Positions 38,827 through 51,484 of a DNA stretch of 64,000 bases are shown in pieces. The DNA comes from Epiperipatus broadwayi (taxonomy: Eukaryota > Onychophora > Udeonychophora > Euonychophora > Peripatidae). The notes beneath the pieces are model-generated. The model saw only the letters and a list, made by a program, of their open reading frames with translations, made no database searches and was not told the origin of the DNA. The stretch spans positions 355,501-419,500 of the forward strand of contig JAQFVV010006428.1 of the NCBI GenBank assembly GCA_028023455.1, read 5' to 3'. Every line of letters begins with the position of its first letter. The stretch's first letter is position 1. The translations under genes were made by a program, and so were the position numbers.

Positions 38827-40439
38827 TAAAATGACTAATAAACATAATTATACATTTTTGAAATTTCAAAAACTTTATTATATCTGAAAATAAATAAAAT
38901 AGGGAATTCAATAAATATTTTACTAAACATTATTGTTAATAAAAGTACTAACTGGTGGGTAAAAATTTGATGGTTACCATTTTGCTTCTTACATAGCCAA
39001 AGAATATATCCTAAATCAGGATTTCTTTAATTTAAAAAAAAATGTAATGAATGAAAAATATAACCACAATGTGTAATTTAAAATTTATTTTTGTTGTATT
39101 TTATTTTCTATTATAAAAGTTTTTTTTAAATAACATCTGACTAATAAAATTTTGATTTTTTTTTTTTTTGCAGCTGTATTAATTTTTGTTTTAAGCACTA
39201 GTTCATAAATTTATTTATTTTACATAAATGCAGTCAAAATTGAATAAAAATTGGGTAAATAATTATATAGTTGATTCTGTAATTTCAAAAACATTAATGA
39301 TTTTTTTTGCTGATAATATAATTTTTACATTTACTGTAAAACATTACTATCTTGAACATACCAGACAAAATATAAATATTACTATCTTGGATATATTAGA
39401 AAAAATACAAAATTATTGATTTGTTGATTTAAAATTGAACAATTAAATAATATTTTAGACAAATATTTCATAACCTTTGATTATATAAAATTGATTATTA
39501 GGTTATAATGCATGAAATCATTTTAATTAAAATAATTTACAATAATTATCACTATATAGTTATGATAATCACATATTTGCTGCAGACAACATAAAATTCA
39601 TAGGAATTTTAATTTGTAAAATTAGTGAAATGAATACATTTTAATGAATATACACATTTAGGTCAACACACACACATGATCAAAGTATATTTTTGATTAG
39701 TTGATATACTGAATGAAACTGACATTGCTTTTTTATTTTTGTAGCATTAAAAATAAAAATTATTTTTTGCTTTGAATGCGTCAAATTTTCCACAAGAAAA
39801 CAGGATGAATATTAAAAGAAGTATTTTAATTTATTTTAATTTTATAATCAAAATATATTTTGTATTGTGTAATGAATAAAGTCTGCATTGTACATTTTAA
39901 TTCAATGTCACCATTTTATTATCAAATAATATATATTTAATGAAGTCACTAGTCTATGATGTAACCAATCTTAAAAAAATCTGCATTTTCAAAAAAAGTG
40001 GTTGTCATTTTTAATTAAAAATTATAAACTTTTTAAGACTATAATAGTTAATAATTGATTGTACATCAAAATACTAGGTAAGAACTGATGATAATTATTA
40101 TGGCAAATCTTTATTTAAAGGTGTATGCTACTAGGGTTTAAAATATAATTGCTGTTAATTTGGGAAATTTCAGCAACAGAAAGCTAAGTAGTACATTGTA
40201 CCTGTCTAAGGTTAAATAATTATTTGTTGCACCTTATGTAGTTTGGTTTAGTGATAAGGTGACTGGTTCCATCATTTACCTTGCAGAAACCCCCTAAGTA
40301 TACTCAAAAAATAAAATATTCTATCATTTATTTATTAATATTTTATTGCTTAATGCTTTTTAAAATTAGTGGTCTTTAATCTGAAGACAGCTTACTTCTG
40401 TATTATATCTAAATTATTTTCTTCTTTGAGTTTGAAAAA
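38827..40439. other. Intron 3, AT-rich, nothing recognised
   Basis: Chance ORF of 63 codons at 39228. No repeat partner or coding signal seen. Confidence 0.4.
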
Positions 40440-42750
40440 ACAAATGGTTGAATATAAAAATGGGAGAACAATATTGTGGAGATTGATGATGTATTGAACA
40501 GAGAGACATGTTTAGTTATTCAAATTAATAGCAAATACCAAGTGCAGATAATTTGAATTTATGCCCCAACAACTTCTCATAGTCACAAAGAAGTAGAAGA
40601 TTTTTATATGGATGTACAAAAGGATTTTGATTAGGCTAAACATTTTAAAATTGTTATGGGAGTCTTTAATGGTAGAATTGGTAAACAAATGAAAGATGCA
40701 AGTGCTGAAATAGAAATGAGAGAGGACATATACTTGTGGAGTTTGCAGAAAAAGAATAACTTTATATTATGAATTCTTTCTTTGAGAAAAATATTAAACA
40801 GAAATGGGCATAGAGGCACCCAAATGATAGTACATAAGAATTTGATTATATTTTGACTAACAAAAAATACATATTTTAAGATTGTGATGTTCTTAATAAT
40901 TTGAGCACAGGAAGTGATCATTGATTAGTAAGATGCAAGTTACATGTTATTATAAAACTAAAGAGACAAAAATTATTAAAAAATATAAAGTTCACAGCTG
41001 ATATTCTTAATCTTTAGAAACATTTCAATGAATTAGAACTTGCAAATCATTTCAAATATCAACAGATTTTGAACATGATTCAGATTTGAATGAAATCAAT
41101 AGGAAAATAACTGATAAAACTTTTAAAAAAATGCAAAAAAAGATATAGAATTTAACAACTAAATTTTCTACTGAGACCAAACAATTTATGAAAAATATAA
41201 GAAATATGAAAATGCATAATGGATTGAATATTTCAAAATTTGTAAAACTTTGCGAAAAAAAGTTGATAATAATATAAGGAATAATAACATGTGAACTAAC
41301 AAGGAAAGTATAGAAAAGAATAAAAGCCTCAAGAATTTCAAACAATATTTTGGTATTGGTAGATTATGTATTTTTGTAATAAGAAAAAAATGGAACTATT
41401 ATTAAAAAGAGAAATGGCATCATGGAATGTGTACAAGGATTCTATGATGAATTAAGTAGTAATACAGAACAAGGAAAAGTATCTCCTAAAACATTTTTTG
41501 AATTGCCCAGGATTTTAAATAAAGAAGTGAGACATGCAATTAAATTTACAAAAAAAAAAAGATCCAGATAATGATAGAATTAACAAAAAAAAACAAGGTT
41601 GATTGAAAAGTGCTTTTAATATAAGGGATCATATCCAATTATTGAGAGAAGTTATAGAAAAAGTGAATGAATATGAATTGCCTTTATGCTTTGGATTTGT
41701 AGATTATGAAAAGACATTTGATTCTATAACTATTTATTCAATGATTAAAACATTGGATTATCAAGGTATAGATCAATGGTAATGTTATAATCTGAAGAAT
41801 ATTTATAAACTGCAACAGCAACAATTGGTTAACATAATGATACTAGGAAGATTAACATTGTGAAAAGTGTATAACCAGGTGACTCTATATCTCCTAAACA
41901 TTGCATCAGTGCTACAGGAGTTTTTTTGGTTAAAATGAGAAGTTAAAGGTTTAATTTAAATGAATATTATTTAAATCATCTAAATTTTGCAGATGATGTA
42001 ATTGTTTTTTCAAGTAATGTTTTAGAGCTTCATAAAATATTACAAAAGTTATCAGATGAATCTAAAAAAATAGGACTAAAGGTAAACATTAAAAAATTAA
42101 AGACATTAAAGGACTAAAGGTAAACATTAAAAAGACTAAAGTAATGATTAATGGATTTTCTCAAAAAGTTAAAAATAAAGATTGATAATAATGAGTTAGA
42201 AGAAGTTAACAACTACAAATACATTGTTCAGATGCTTATTACAGATTGAAACATAATTGATAAAATGCATTATAGAATAAACTGGATTGGAGTGCTTTTG
42301 ATTGAAATAACTTAATATTTAAAAAAAAAATGGCAATGTGTTTAAAATGGAATGTTTTTAATAAATGTGTTTTACTACTTCTTACATATGGACCTGAGAC
42401 TTGAACACTTAATAGAAGACCAATAGTGAGATTTCATACTACTCACAAATGTATGGAGAGATGCATGTTTAGAAGTAACAAGAAGAGATTAAAAACACAG
42501 TACATGGGTAAGAAAACAAAAAGGTATTTACTGACATCGTTGAAAGAATTAAGAAACTGACAAAGTTAGTGTATCCATACTGCTAGAAGAGATGGTAATA
42601 CATAGGCAATTGAATTTTTAAACTGGATTCCAAAAGACTAAAAGACTTACAAAAAAATTACATGTGAGATGGATGTATGGAATAAAGAAAGTGTGTGGGG
42701 GTGATGAGGAGAAGAGAGGCTAGAAATTGGAGAAAAGGTAAAATTGGAGA
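40440..42750 (+). pseudogene. Decayed RTE-type LINE (endonuclease + reverse transcriptase)
   Basis: Many stops and indels, but the gene order is clear on the plus strand. Endonuclease blocks come first ('caaattaatagcaaatacca', 'gccccaacaacttctcatag', 'gttatgggagtctttaatgg', 'gaagtgatcattgattagtaag'). Reverse-transcriptase blocks follow: WICRL.KDI in place of the F(I/V)DYEKAFD motif near 41690-41715, HNDT.KINIVKSV.PGDSIS near 41835-41890, and FADDVIVFSS (the polymerase active site) at 41991-42020. The C-terminal end is the block matching 56190-56340. Endonuclease-before-polymerase order and these blocks fit the RTE/BovB group. It is not functional. A 24-base internal duplication is at 42072-42133. 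Confidence 0.82.
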
Positions 42751-43035
42751 GCCCTTCATCGTAATATTATTTACTTATGTATTTGAAGTCACAATTAAAA
42801 AACAATATAATAAAATTTTGGCATTAAAGGGGAGAGATGTTTAATGACTCTTAAAACATACTCTTCTGCAGAAATTAACATGATATAATATATATGGAAT
42901 ATTATTTCTGAAAAGACTGTTGGGTAGTCATGGAAAATTCATACTTAGCTAGTGTTTATGTTTTATATTTCTTATGTTTGTTTTTTCTGGCTACTTTTTG
43001 AAATTAAATTGACAGTACTTGTTTGTTAACGACTG

Positions 43036-43082
<47 letters not shown>

Positions 43083-45527
43083 GAATACTTTAAATCAATT
43101 CCTATTAAGCCATTATCTTCAGTTCTCCGTCACCAATTGAAAGAGGGTTTTTGTTTGTTTAAAATTGCTTGTCTCTTGATCTTGGATTATAGCGATTATA
43201 TAGAATGTTGTAGTATTATCTTAATATATCACTAAAAAAAATGTAAGCTTGATTGTACTATAAAAAGTAATATTGCACTCTTTTGTAATTTAAATCTTAT
43301 CCAGAATGTTATAAACATATGAACTGCCACTATGCTGTAAAAGTATTATGTCCATGTGTATAATAATTCACTGCTTTTTTATCACCATATATATTTTTGG
43401 AGGGATAAATATAAATTATCAGTTTTAGGCATCTTTTATTACGTTCAATATTTGAATATCTTATTTGCCATTAATTTCAACAATAATTGTTTTTCAGTTT
43501 TCATTTGTAATGAAAAGTACTCTATTTGTGTTTTCATTATTTAGAACTTTACAGTCAGAATACTGTTCACATTTCAAATCAATTGTCACTTCATTATTTC
43601 ACCTAACAGCAAAAAGTCCAACAATGTTCCATTTAATATTAAATAATGTTTATTTCAATCAATGTATTTTTTTTTCAAAAAGAGATCTGTAATGATAATG
43701 GGATTTGAAGACATATAGATGTCTGAAAATTTCAGATTTTCTGTTTAATTCTGTGCTTGATCTGGTGTTTAATCAAGAGTCTGAATGTCTTAGCACCTCA
43801 CTGAGGAGAGCCAGCAGTTCAAAACCGGTTTGGTGACGGATAATTTTGGATAGAGATTTTGAATGCTTTCTCTTCTGGTATTTATTGGAATATATTGTTT
43901 TGGGATATTAGCATGTTCATTATGTTACATTTGTAGTATAAGCTTATTATGTTATGTCACATGATGTATGACTTGATTTTTTTTTTGCTACTTTAATTAT
44001 AAATAACTAAATGCATGATAAAATTTTAATGTTGGCATTAGGATAATATACTTCTTTTTTCATTGAAAGGAATCTGTTGTTCTGTATATTATGAAATACA
44101 AGGTAATATTTTAATGGTAGTATCACTATAATATAATTGATTGTTTTGATTACAAATATCTAAAAAAATCATTCACATACACATTTGAGTCTTCAAGTAA
44201 ACTCAATTGATTTTTTAGTTAATAACTATAAGACAATTTATAAAAGATATTATGATGATTCTTGGTCTTAAACTACCAGACTGGTTGATGTGTGGTTGGT
44301 GAATAAACCCACCCATAACTAGTTTACCATATGAATAATAAAACTGTGATACTAAATGTCAAGCAACAAAGAATTAAAGCCATAATAGAAATATGGTCTG
44401 TTTAATTCTTTAAAGGCATCACATGAAAAAATAAAGGCTCATTTTCAGTTAACATATTTAGTATTTATTCTTCTGTGAGGCAATGCTTTTTGAAAGATGT
44501 AAAGACATATAGTTCAGATTCAGGACATCATTAAAATATAATGATTAAATTAAAAATTCAATTAACATAAAATAGATAAAGTTACTGATATTTAAATAAA
44601 AATACCATTGTAATGTTTTATGTGACAGATAACAAAGCTAGTCTGTCCAAACATTGGTATGAAATGGAAAATAATACACAATTTAGCTCAAAAATTATTA
44701 ATTTACTACATTATACAACCGTGAAAACATTAAATATAATACTATATATATATTCATCAAGATAATAGATACAGTGTAATACTATTTATAGATATCTCTT
44801 TAAAGATGTATTGTTTGTATGGAATAGTGTGAATAGCTGAAGGGAGCTTGAATATCCTGGTTTAAATCTCCTAAATTATATTTAAACTCTAAATATATTA
44901 AATTATTCTTTTATTTTAATATGACAATTTTTTTTTATTTATATATTGTATTTTTTTTTTTTTATAAAACCCAATTCCGTTAAAATATTAAAACAGCTGT
45001 GTGGACAAATAATTATATATTTTGCATTTTGTTTATTTATATATAAATTTTTTGATGCAATCAGTTTGTTATAAAAATAATGAAACAGTTTATTGCTGGA
45101 CATGCATAAGAATTTTGAGAACCAGAAGTGCTGGAATTGAATCTATAATTTATATTTCTTCAAATCTAGAATCTACCATTATACTATTTTTGAAAGCCCA
45201 TATGAAACTGTTTACACATATAAAATATCAATGTCTGATTTACTTCTTTTATGTAACTTAGAATATAAACTAAAAATTTCCACTTTTGCTTTAAAAGTGA
45301 GTTATAAAAATAGTAATGGATGACAAGAATGTAGCTATGATGTAATTGAGAGGGGGAAAAGGTGTTTCTTGGTCTTAAACTCAAATACTAATAAAATACC
45401 ATGATGGCTGATGTTTACTGATGATAAACCAAAGACAAGAATTGTGAAATGCTACATTATACATGAAATATATATATAAAATACACGGATTTAGATTCAA
45501 TAAAAATATTAATATTAACTTATATAT
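42751..45527. other. Intron 3 between LINE and Ty3 element
   Basis: Holds a long (AT)n tract (43038-43077) and a slightly GC-richer patch at 43780-43850. ORFs up to 79 codons (for example 45022-45261) are low-complexity. No gene or repeat pair that I could support. Confidence 0.4.
43038..43077. repeat. (AT)n microsatellite
   Basis: About 20 uninterrupted AT units. Confidence 0.95.
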
Positions 45528-47067
45528 TATAACGGGACAGCCTATTTGATAGCCTTAGTTGAGGCACCAAATATAACGGAACGGCATTTAATCATCCCAG
45601 TTGATGTATTAAATGTAATATAACCAATTATATTTAATGTTTAGAAATCATTAACTTAATGCTTCACAGTTAGGTTCACCAAATATAACAGAATGGATTA
45701 TATTTAAAATCTAAGTTGGTCTTGTTAAATATAAAGAGATGATTAAATTCCTTAGAAAGAGGATACGCATTTCACTACAATCGGACTTTGGGTCTTCAAG
45801 TAGAATGCTAGAAATGAATCGATGAAATACTAAATCCATGATTATATATATCTTTATTATGCTAGCTCAATAATCTTTAAATAAGTTTAAATACAATTTA
45901 GACCAGGTCATCCATCTTTCATCCCTCTTTCAGTCACCATTATGCCACGATATTCAAACTCACGGAGAATTTGCAATTAGCTCTTTTCAGGAATAATTTC
46001 AAAACAAGTTATTTCATATGCCTTTATATAAGCATTAATTATAACTATTATTCATATGATATTTATAATACTAGCATATATATAATATAATTCAATAATG
46101 ATTAGACAAAGAGATCACGTTAACAAATCAATATTTAATAAACAATAAAAAATATAATAGAATAGATAATAAAATATTAATAAATAAATACGGATGAATT
46201 TTATCATTTTAAAAGAATATTAATAAATGATATTTTTTATTTAATACCCTATGATAAAACTCAATACTATAATAAACTTTCAAAAATTAAAGAAAATAGC
46301 TTAAATTAACAGATATATAAAAACAATATCTGGGTTCAAAAATTAATAATTTATGTAACTTATTAATTTATTTATCGTTCTTATTTATATGCTTCACAAT
46401 TACCCATATATAAGTATTATTTACCATTGTATAACTTATATATTATATGTATTTTTAATAAATAAAAATACATTAAACGTTTACAATATTACGTAGTAAA
46501 CACAATATAATCCTGTTTAAGATATCTGTCAAATAATAACTATTTTTTATATCCCTCATCTAATTTGATGAATTATGTTAAGCTTTCAATTAATTATATT
46601 TAATAATAAATATAATTTTCCTTTTAAGATATATATGATGCGATGCCAAATTTGAAATAAAGATAATAATAATAATAATAAACATATTAAAATAATATAA
46701 GCATTATTATAATATATATAAATAAATAATAAAGGAAACTTATTTATAAGAGAGTTGAGAGTAGATATTGAAGTCTATAGTTCATCATCCCAATGAAGAT
46801 CTCTTACGAAGCACATCACCAATCCATTGGTACAATGATGATTCCATTTATCCTTAAACGATAAACTGTTAATAACATCCAATGACCGGATTAATGTGAA
46901 ATAAAATAAATATTCTTCGAATGTAGATGTTCTTAATCTTCATTTCTCTATTATCACTAGACGTTCTATATATTCAATATTTCAAAATATTTTAAAATAG
47001 CATGCAAGGTTGGTTTCGAAACCTTTACGATATAAAGCTGTTTTACTCAAAACACATTGTTTTATCC

Positions 47068-47099
<32 letters not shown>

Positions 47100-47674
47100 T
47101 CTTAAATTTATATATATCCGAAGAATCACGGAAGTATTAAAACAACGTAGTTTCCAAAAAACTTAAACAGACGTTCTTTTCTTTTATATTGCTATTCCTT
47201 TAAGATTGAGTAGAAAATTAAATATATTTTCCTTGCAGACTTTTAATCCACAAATTATTTTAATTTGGAAAAGTTAATATTTAAATTCCAATCGTTAAAT
47301 AGTAGTATTGATAAAAGAAAAATGCTATTTTTAAAGAGAAAAGATTTTCTTTTTCTTTCGTTTTTTTATATCAAGAGAACGAACGAATCTGCTCGTGTGT
47401 TATATACAAGTTCATGCTTAACTCAACTATCAATTGTTCCACTGACATTAAGATTTAATAATAAAATAAAAAAAATATATAAGTATTTATTCTTAACTTC
47501 AAATCTGGCATTTTACTCAAAAGCTTAAGGTATGTATTATTTAAAACTTAAATGTATATATAAATAGTACATATATGTTACATAATAAAATAGTCAAATA
47601 AAAATTTATATTTATAAATAATTTCACAAGAGATAAAACACGTTAGACCAATAATAATAACTGTAAGTTACTAT
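45528..47674 (-). repeat. 3' LTR of the Ty3 element (2.15 kb)
   Basis: Begins (plus strand) TATAACGGGACAGCC and ends GTAAGTTACTAT, the limits of identity with 54009-56148. Ends are not TG...CA; inner tips TAAC/GTTA are imperfect inverses. It is extremely AT-rich, with an AAT repeat (46668-46680) and an (AT)n tract (47069-47095). An 87-codon plus-strand frame (47265-47528) is lost in the other LTR through one extra T, so it is not a conserved gene. Confidence 0.95.
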
Positions 47675-47678
47675 TATA

Positions 47679-47696
47679 TTTCCCCTTCCCTTCGGA
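47679..47696 (-). other. Polypurine tract of the Ty3 element
   Basis: On the minus strand GAAGGGAAGGGGAAA lies just upstream of the 3' LTR, the expected place for the primer of plus-strand DNA synthesis. It is the most purine-pure, G-rich stretch in the region. Confidence 0.85.
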
Positions 47697-47914
47697 AATT
47701 TAAAATTTTAATTTAAGTTAAAATTTTAAACACTTACAACTATTTTAGTATATTCTTATAGTTTAATTGCATTTATAGTTGGATTTTATGAAGGGTTGAA
47801 TTTTTTTTTTTTTAACTGTTATATCTTCCTAATACTTGGGCTATTTTATTCTTGTGATAATGATCAAAAATAAAAAAATTAAGGACTTTGATGGGTTAAT
47901 ATTTTTTTTTTTAT

Positions 47915-47937
47915 AAAAAAAAAAAAAAAAAAAAAAA
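47915..47937. repeat. Long A homopolymer
   Basis: About 23 consecutive A on the plus strand, inside the element between pol and the 3' LTR, preceded by a T run. Length in the assembly should be treated with caution. Confidence 0.85.
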
Positions 47938-48228
47938 TAATGTGTTTCCTTCTTGGACCACAAATATATTTACTAGCCTTATTCCTGCTTCTTTAAGACT
48001 TATGGATTTGAAAAGGACTAAATAAATACTAGAGTATCCTTTTATAAATATGAATTGACTCTATGGTTTTAATTATTTTAAGGCATTAAAGAATACCCTC
48101 ACCAAAGCTAATGTTTTTAACTATACTTCTCTTTACATTGATCACTATTATTATTATTTTTTATACAACCGTATGGTTTACACTGCCCAATTCTTATCTT
48201 GGTCTTCACCTCATTTCTTTATAAAACA

Positions 48229-51200
48229 TTATAAGCAGCCAAAATATGGTTTTAAAATTCGTGAATTGTATGTACCACGAATCTCTCCTTCTTGGTTAAT
48301 CCAAAATGCATTTGGACCTGCCCTTTTAACGATAGTATAAGGTCCTTCATATGTATTGAAGAATTTATGGTATTTATTCTCCAATGGTTTGCTGGGATGG
48401 AAAGTCTTTATCAAAACTTTATCTCCAACTTTAAATTCATAAATACATTTTTTTTATTCTGACTTCTATTATTTGCCATTTTAACAAGTTGTTTATGAGC
48501 TTGTAAAATATCATTTTCTCCATTTATTTTGGGTTCATTAATAATAGGTTTATATTTTTTAAATAATATAGGTATAATTTGATGAAAGTGTAGTCGGATG
48601 GGTGAGAATCCTGTAGATTCATTTAAACTCCAATTGATATAGTCTACTACACGTTTTGTCTGCTTTACCCAACCCTTGTGCTCCTCTTCTAAATAGGTCC
48701 TAAACAAACGTCCAAGCTCCCGCATAATACGTTCACATGGATTTGATTGTGGATTCCTAATAGAGATTAGCACATGTTTTATTTTTGATATATCTACCCA
48801 TTTCTTCCATTCCTTAGATAGAAAAGGTGTACCATGATCAGTTAGTATGGTTTTCGGCTTTCCTATCATTGGAAATTGGAGAGTACTCAATACTTTGATT
48901 GTATGTTTAGCATTGGCTTGGGGTATCGGGTAAGCAGCAACATATTTGGAAAAGAGATCATAAGTGACTAATAAATATTTTTGTTTGTTGAATGGAGGCA
49001 AAGGCCCATAATAGTCAATTGCTAAGATCTCGTTTGGTCTTTCTGGAATGATAGAATTAATTGAATTAATATAATTTTGGTTTACTGACTTAGCTCTTAA
49101 GCAAATTAGACAATCCTGGAGTGATTTCAAGATGTCTTTATACATTTTTGGCCAGTAAAACCAATTCTTAAGGGTATGTTCTGTCTTATGAGCACCATAA
49201 TGCCCGTATAGACAGTGTACGTATTTTATGAGTGGGTCACGTAAAGACTTTGGTATTATTGTCCTCCACTCATCAACGTTATCATTCACTTTATATAGTA
49301 AGACCTGTTGTTCTAATTTAAAATGGTTAAGATCTTTAGGTGCATCCAAAACTTCCTCCCCTAATAAAACTTTTATAATTGAGTTTAATTCTGGGTCATT
49401 AAATTGTATCTCTGGTAAGTTTTCCAACTCGTTCTCTACATTACTATCAGCCATCACATTGACATTTGTAATGTAGGCATTGTCTACCATCAAATGATTT
49501 TGTTCTGACCTACATGGATTTCGACTAAGCACATCAGCAACGATATTCTCGGATCCTTTGCAATAATGCACAGTGTAATTAAATTCCTGTAGTAGTAAAC
49601 TCCATCTAACTAGACGACTATTAGTCAGATAACTGTGATTCAGGAATTCAAGGCTTTTGTGATCAGTGATCACTATCACCTCTGATCCGAGTAGCATTTG
49701 TCGAAATTTTTGGAAAGCCCAGACTATTGCTAGTGCTTCCTTCTCTGTAACCGTGTAATTTATTTCTGGACCTTTCAAGAGCCGGCTAATAAAGTAGAGG
49801 ACACCTGGTTGGCCATCCTCTTGGATTTGGGACAGTGTTACCCCTAATCCAAAACCACTACTATCTGTTTGAACAATGAATGGTTTATTAAAATCAGGGA
49901 AAGCTAACATAGTTAACTTTAAAAACCCTGTTTTAATATTCTCAAATGCACGGTCTTGTTCTTCAGTCCATTTCCAACGTTCATCTTTTCTAATCAATTT
50001 TAGCAACGGTTCCATGTGGTCTGAGAACTTCTGATAGAAACGGTTGTAAAAATTACATAGGCCTAAAAATGATCTAATTTGTTTTCGAGTAGATGGTTTA
50101 GGAAAGTTTTGAATGGCAGAGATCTTCTCTGGATGAGGTCTTATCCCATTGCAACCAACAATATGACCTAAGAAGACTACTTGGTTGGAAACTAAAGTAC
50201 TCTTCTTGAAGTTAATTTTTATACCTTTCAGAAAACACTCTTTAAAAAATATAGATAAATGTTGAAGGTGTTCTTCAACTGTGGTGGATGCAATAATTAC
50301 ATCATCCACATAAATAATTATGATTTGTTTTACCTCAGGAGATAAAGTCTTATCCAAACACCTGATTAGACCTGCACCACTATTTATCAATCCAAATGGC
50401 ATCCTATTAAATTGGTATGTAAAACCCTCATAACGAAAAGCAGTATATTGGCGATCTTCTGGATGAAGTTCAATCTGCCAATAGCTGGAGGTTAAATCGA
50501 AAGTGGAAAATACCTTCTTGTTTCCAAATTTCATGAATAATTCATGTATGGGCGGTGGTATATTTCTGTCTGGGACAGTAATTTTATTTAGTTGTCTAGC
50601 ATCTAAACAAAATCTCATCGACCCATCTTTCTTTTTCACAGTTACTACTGGATTACAGTAAGGTGAAGAGCATTTGGAAATGATTTCCCAATCCAGCATT
50701 TTATTAATTTGCTTAGATATATCTTCCCGATATTGGTATGGAATAGGATATGATTTAGATTGAAATGGTTGATCATGAATTAATCTAATTCTCTGTTGGA
50801 ATCCCTTTATCACTCCTGGTATGTCTGAGAAAATAGAATTAAATTCTCTTATAACAAATCGTAATTTTAATATATCATCACTTCCAAGCAAGTTGGATTC
50901 TGCGAGTTTACTCTCTAAAAGTGTTTCTGGAATGCTAGATGTTATAGAGTCAACTTCAATTTGATCATATCTTGGAAGCAATGTCATCTCTAAGACTTCA
51001 TCATTAATTTTAACTGTTTTATTACAGAAATCAATTACACAAGTGTTCAAATGTAGGAAGTCTGCCCCTAAAATAACATTATGAATCAAACCATTCAAAA
51101 TTAAAAATACATGATAGAGAGTTGTTTGGCCGATTTTAATCTCAACCCAAATTTGTTTTTGGATTAACTTAGCTTTTCTACTGTTAGCCATGGTAACCTG

Positions 51201-51476
51201 CATAGATTTCAGTGGTAAAATTTTGATATTAGGATTTATTGCTAAAATCTTTTGGTAAAATGTCTCTGATATCACAGAAATTTGGCTACCAGAATCTAAT
51301 AATGCCTTAACCAGCAAGCTCTCAAACAAAACTTCTATCATAGGGCAACTTTGTAAAACAAAATTTGGTGTTTTATCTTCCCATGAACACATCATGTTAG
51401 TGATTTCTCGTGTAAAAGATTGATTCAAGTTCCTCATTGGGTATTTGGTTTCTTGAGGTGAGGAACATTTCCTCAA
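48229..51476 (-). CDS. pol: Pol polyprotein (protease-RT-RNase H-integrase), one frame break
   Basis: The main frame (1021 codons, 51476-48411) has in order: aspartic protease (ALLDSGSQISVIS at 58-70, DSG at 61-63; ILGAD at 135-139), reverse transcriptase (FDLTSSYWQ with Asp 327; YVDD at 389-392), RNase H (Asp 538, Glu 580, Asp 605), integrase zinc finger (His 754/759, Cys 789/792) and the DDE triad (Asp 821, Asp 880, Glu 915; 34 residues between the last two). The C-terminal 61 codons continue in another frame from 48414 to 48229 and hold the GPY/F module (EGPYTIVKRAGPNAFWI). The break coincides with a run of eight A on the minus strand (48448-48455). Pol lies in the -1 frame relative to gag and has no ATG at its start, so it is probably made by frameshifting or reinitiation. 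Confidence 0.93.
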
Positions 51477-51484
51477 GTACCCTT

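Noticed and set aside
40631-41345. Minus-strand frames of 96 and 97 codons
   Set aside because: They lie opposite the decayed plus-strand LINE and are antisense chance frames rich in I, F and L.
43129-43845. CCGTCACCAA near 43129 and TTGGTGACGG near 43831 as a possible foldback
   Set aside because: Only about 11 bases pair and the neighbouring sequence does not continue the inverse; likely chance or a tiny remnant.
47265-47528. 87-codon plus-strand frame in the left LTR
   Set aside because: The other LTR has one extra T in the same run and loses the frame, and composition is that of AT-rich non-coding DNA.
49228-49476. 82-codon plus-strand frame inside pol
   Set aside because: Shadow of the minus-strand pol gene.
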